Assembly: GCA_946800325.1 (NCBI GenBank)
Contig: OX326957.1
Location: 22,934,554 to 22,998,553 of the forward strand
Source: Luzula sylvatica
Taxonomy: Eukaryota; Streptophyta; Magnoliopsida; Poales; Juncaceae
Direction of reading: 5' to 3'
DNA: 64,000 nt
In this document: positions 60,575 to 64,000 of the stretch, piece by piece
How positions within the stretch are numbered: the stretch's first letter is position 1
How the letters are laid out: each line of letters starts with the position of its first letter
The notes under the pieces: generated by a model
The model's database searches: none
Told to the model about the DNA's origin: nothing
The model's input: only the letters and a program-made list of their open reading frames with translations
Translations under genes and position numbers: made by a program

Positions 60575-61458
60575 TGATGGGTTCATGTCCTTGCCGATTC
60601 TCATTATTAATCGGTGCTTCTATTTTCTTTTTCTTTTGCTCGAGTGTGAATTTGTGCTTGTGTGTTTTATCATATGTCTTACCTAAATTTATAATTTGAG
60701 ACCAATAAATTGCAATTGTATTTGTGTTTCAACTTATTTTGTATGTGTTATTTTCTACGTCTCTTGTATATTTTATTGAAATTTCTTGTATATTGAACCA
60801 TGGACCGATATCATTGTGAGGGACTATAACGATTATTCCTTGGATTGAGTTAAAATCTGGAATTTATTTTCTTCAATTTTACGAAACTTTCATTAAGCTT
60901 GTGCTAATTTTTCTTAAATATTCTCATATTGTGGGGTCAGGACCCTGGACTTCGGGGCACTCTTGAATGAGCCCAATTCCAAATGAAACATATGCAAAAA
61001 CTTATTACATAAATAATTTTTTATTAAGTACATTTGTATTTATTATATTTAGTTATTTTATTATATATATTATTCATTTATTCAAATTTAAAATTTGTAT
61101 TTTTATTTTTTTTAAAAAATGATGACGTGGAGCTTTGAAATCTAAGAGATTTGGGCTAAAATTCAATGAATCAAAGAAGATGATCAAGATCATATGTCAA
61201 AAAAAAAATGATGACCTGGAGCTTTGAAATCAAAGGAACTTCCCTAACTTTATATATAGTCCTAACTTTATATATAGTAAAAACCACATTTATAGGAAAA
61301 ACCGACTAATTGGAATCTTTTGATCAAGATCAAAGACCGAGCCAACAAAGCTGATCAGACGGATGAAATGAGGTTGAATAAAATCAAACGATCCAAAAAG
61401 AGTAAGTAGAACTAAGCAAATCCAAGAGCTAAAATTCAATCAATCAAAGATGATCATG
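60575..61458. other. 3' flank of DUF247 copy 3 and AT-rich DNA
   Basis: The first about 350 bp is shared with copy 2 (ATGATGGGTTCATGTCCTTG, TTTCATTAAGCTTGTGCTAA). Then AATGATGACGTGGAGCTTTG recurs at 61117, 61207 and 62082, with related text at 62171, an interspersed repeat of unknown origin. No gene. Confidence 0.6.
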
Positions 61459-61466
61459 ATCACATG

Positions 61467-62065
61467 TAGGGATGTCAATGGTGTGGTTATTGCCCGAACC
61501 GACCCGAACCGTATCCGAAAAAATATCCGGATTCGAAAAAAATATCCGAATCCGAGTGGATCCGGATATGGATCTGGTTGCTAATTTTAAGATCCGGAAC
61601 CGGATTCGATATTCGGTTTTGGTGCGGGAACCGGATCCGTGTTCCGGATCCGGGTATTTTTAGGATCCGGATACTCGAAACTAGATTCGAGTATCCGAAA
61701 CCGGATCCGGATACTCATATTACATATTATTTTATGTATTATATTTGATATTAGTTGAAAAATCATATACAAATTAATGATTTGTAAGTGATTTAACTCA
61801 CAATCGTAAAATTATGTTTAAATATAATCATATTTATCGTTCATGTCACAAATTATATATATTTATAGCTAAAAAGTAAGTTACGTTATAATAACATAGT
61901 ATCCGTTTTAATATCCGAAACAGAACCGTATCCGTATCCGTATCCGACAATATCCGAACCGTATCCGTATCCGTTTATTATCCGAACCGTATCCGGATCC
62001 GACAATATGGATATGGATCTGGTATGACCACTATCCGAACCGGATCCGAACCGTTGACACCCCTA
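61467..62065. mobile_element. hAT-like MITE, 599 bp, perfect 8-bp target duplication
   Basis: Flanked by ATCACATG (61459-61466 and 62066-62073). Ends TAGGGATGTCAATGG and, inverted, TAGGGGTGTCAACGG. Both halves carry iterated CCGAACCGTATCCG / GGATCCGGATAC words, a common pattern for transposase-binding sub-terminal repeats. No gene. Confidence 0.9.
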
Positions 62066-62236
62066 ATCACATGACAAAAAAAAAATGATGACGGGGAGCT
62101 TTGAAATCAAAGGGATTTGGGTTAAAATTCAATGAATCAAACAAGATGATCAAGATCACATGACAAAAAAATAATGATGACGTTGTTGAACTTTGAAATC
62201 AAAGGAATTTTCCGAACTTTATATTTAGTAATTATA

Positions 62237-63145
62237 TCTTATGTATAATTCTAACAAAATTGTTGCTTCCATATAAGGCCACATCAAAAGTTCTAAATTA
62301 GTTGATTATTCACTTGAACTTGGTCCGTATAAATCAACTAAAGCAAAAGTTACATGAATTTTGGTCCATTGTGAACCAAGTTCATTCATATTTTTTTTTA
62401 TCTCAAGTAAATATGGAAAAATTTCAAAAAAAAAATAATAATATATTTTTTAATATTGCAAAAGCCCCCAAATTTATATATGTAGTAATTAAAATAAATT
62501 GATATTTTTTTCATTTTGAAAAAATCCTAAATTTTTTTGTAGCATATAATAATTTAAAAATAATAATTATTACATGTTATATTTATATAATTTTAATATT
62601 TCATACATTATATTTTGATTTCTATAATTTTTTTCTCAAAAACTAACATAATTTAATAATAAAATGAACAACAATAGTGAAATAACATCTTGCAAATATT
62701 TAAAAACTTAAAATATCATGAAACTATTAAAAAATACATGAATAATAAATAAAATATTAAAATTATATAAACGCAAAATTGAATAATTTATTTTTTTGAA
62801 TTCACATGTTAAAAAATGTTATGAATTTCTTTAAAATTAACAAAAAATAAAAAATATTTTTTTAGTTATTACATACGAAAATAGAAGGTTAATTTGGTAA
62901 AAAAAAATAAATATGATCCATAAGGGGTATTTGAAAATAAAAGTGTGTAGAGGGGGTTTGTTGAAGTTTACAAAAAGATATGAGTTTTTTTAAAATATTC
63001 AAAAAAATTAAGGGGTTAAAAATATACCAAAACAAATAAGTGTGAACAATTACACCAAAAAAGTAGATTCAAATTATATATTAGAAAATTTTAAAACATT
63101 GCAGACTCGAAAACTCTCGCGCAATTGCGCGGGAAAAAAAACTAG
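62237..63145 (+). mobile_element. Diverged Helitron, about 0.9 kb
   Basis: The 3' end shows CGCGCAATTGCGCG (63118-63131), then GG, a poly-A and CTAG (63142-63145) followed by T. Text before it (AAGGGGTTAAAAATATACCA) matches Helitron 2 (GGGGGTTAAAAATATACCA at 44712), so it is a relative. The proposed 5' end is TCTTATGTATAATTCTAAC, preceded by A. Lacks the AAAATGTAAA array. Non-autonomous. Confidence 0.65.
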
Positions 63146-63149
63146 TAAT

Positions 63150-63430
63150 AGTATAATTTTATGCTATTTTGTGAATACAGGGTTGCATTGAGAATTTTAC
63201 ATAAAAAACCAGAATATTTCTAAAATACAAAATAAATAAAAAGATTAGTCAGAATAAATTACCTATAAAAAAAATTAGTGATCCTTTCAACTTAAATCAT
63301 GACTTTGACTTCCGAAACGATAAGAAAGCTTTAATTTATTTTAAGAATTTTTAACAAAAACGTTAGTCATGCGCCTACTAGTTAGTCTGGTTAGTTGTTT
63401 GATCAAGATAGTCGAGCCGGTCCATTTTTA
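63150..63430 (+). repeat. DUF247 upstream block, copy 4
   Basis: TTTTGTGAATACAGGGTTGC matches 47392, CATGACTTTGACTTCCGAAA matches block 3, and TAGTCTGGTTAGTTGTTTGA matches the others. Confidence 0.7.
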
Positions 63431-63437
63431 TTATACA

Positions 63438-63635
63438 CTAGCTTTATTCCCGCGCAATTGAATTGCGCGGGCCAAAATTGAAAAAGGAGAAAAAAATAGG
63501 GTAAAAAGGGAAATTACCAAAAAAACAACACGGAGAATACACGGTCAAAACCACAGAAAATCTCAAAGAAAAAATATATAGCCTTGCTGACGTGGCAGCT
63601 TGTGGAAGCAGAAATTTTACTAAAATTATATATAA
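63438..63635 (-). mobile_element. Mini-Helitron (about 0.2 kb), minus orientation
   Basis: On the minus strand the 3' end is a hairpin GCGCAATTC/AATTGCGCGGG (63449-63471), GAATAAAG and CTAG (63441-63438), followed by T. The 5' part reads AAATTTCTGCTTCCACAAGC then TGCCACGTCAGC, typical of plant Helitron 5' regions. The 5' terminal TC is not clear. It splits upstream block 4 (compare 57905-57945). Confidence 0.65.
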
Positions 63636-63688
63636 GTATATAATTATATATTTCAATTTGTAGATGTGCAGAATGACAAATTTATAAG

Positions 63689-63934
63689 AGGCCATTTATT
63701 ACCCTGTCCATCAGATTTCACCACCACATCCATTATATTCTAATTAACATGACTCGTAATTTAACTATTAATTCATATGTAATTAAAATACATAATAATT
63801 TTTAGTTAACATTGATTAATTATTAATTATGTGTTCATAGCTGATTGTCATGTTAATTAATATGTTAATAAAAATAATGTTAATCAGAATAAAGAGAATG
63901 TGATTATAAAATGTGGTGGAAAATAAAATTTCCC
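63689..63934. mobile_element. MITE, paralogue of 48268-48477
   Basis: GGCCATTTATTACCCTGTCC at the left and GGTGGAAAATAAAATTTCCC at the right, at the same point of the block as the 48- and 58-kb copies. Confidence 0.7.
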
Positions 63935-64000
63935 AATTATAATGAGACGAGGATCCAATCATTATGGCTTATGGTTTGCTTTATCACCAATTGATTGTAA

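Overview
The window looks like nuclear DNA of a flowering plant, probably a eudicot. It is very AT-rich, with intron-containing genes, long (TA)n microsatellites, a LINE, several MITE families, Helitrons and Mutator-like elements (MULEs). I cannot name the species. No tRNA, rRNA, CRISPR or prokaryotic feature was seen.

Resident genes. Three DUF247-family genes lie in the same orientation at 16.4-18.1, 50.2-51.9 and 59.0-60.6 kb. They are tandem duplicates: a short acidic first exon, a phase-1 intron at the same position, a long second exon ending in a membrane anchor, and shared upstream blocks (about 5.7-7.7, 15.1-16.3, 47.2-50.2, 57.4-58.9 and 63.2-64.0 kb). Copy 1 is intact. Copy 2 has lost the exon-1 ATG and has an extended C-terminus. 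Copy 3 carries a 1-nt frameshift. Exon-1 scraps at 14.6 and 57.5 kb are further remnants, and the last upstream block runs off the right edge, so a fourth copy may follow.

Giant transposon. About 20.96-46.42 kb is best read as one 25-kb MULE with inverted ends, both abutting (TA)n arrays. It carries four genes on the + strand. A (23.8-26.4 kb) is a FAR1/MURA-type transposase. B (27.5-30.9 kb) is a DUF1985/PMD-like domain joined to a C48 (Ulp1-like) domain. C (31.8-33.8 kb) is the same N-terminal domain without C48 and has an intact reading frame. D (35.3-38.9 kb) is a second domain-plus-C48 gene. A, B and D each have one premature stop, and A also has a frameshift. The C48 domains of B and D appear to lack a catalytic residue. 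Introns and spacers are filled with ten arrays of a 22-nt motif (core ATATATGATTGAATTTAGCA) in both orientations. This layout recalls Arabidopsis VANDAL elements, whose VANC proteins recognise short motifs clustered in their own element and remove its DNA methylation. A comparable self-recognition system is my main hypothesis here. The MULE also holds an antisense leucine-rich-repeat fragment and a 5.7-kb nested insertion containing two Helitrons.

Other mobile DNA. A LINE runs off the left edge on the minus strand (1-1800), next to the terminus of a second MULE of the same family (about 1873-3420). Helitrons ending in a palindromic CGCGCAATTGCGCG hairpin plus CTAG occur at 43.3, 45.2, 52.4 (minus), 63.1 and 63.4 kb (minus). 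Several MITEs have exact target-site duplications: hAT-like at 10.5, 54.4 and 61.5 kb; Mutator-like at 11.2, 48.3 and 58.6 kb. The rest (3.4-5.7, 8.9-10.5, 12.1-13.0, 18.1-20.8, 54.8-57.4 kb) is AT-rich intergenic DNA in which I recognise no gene.
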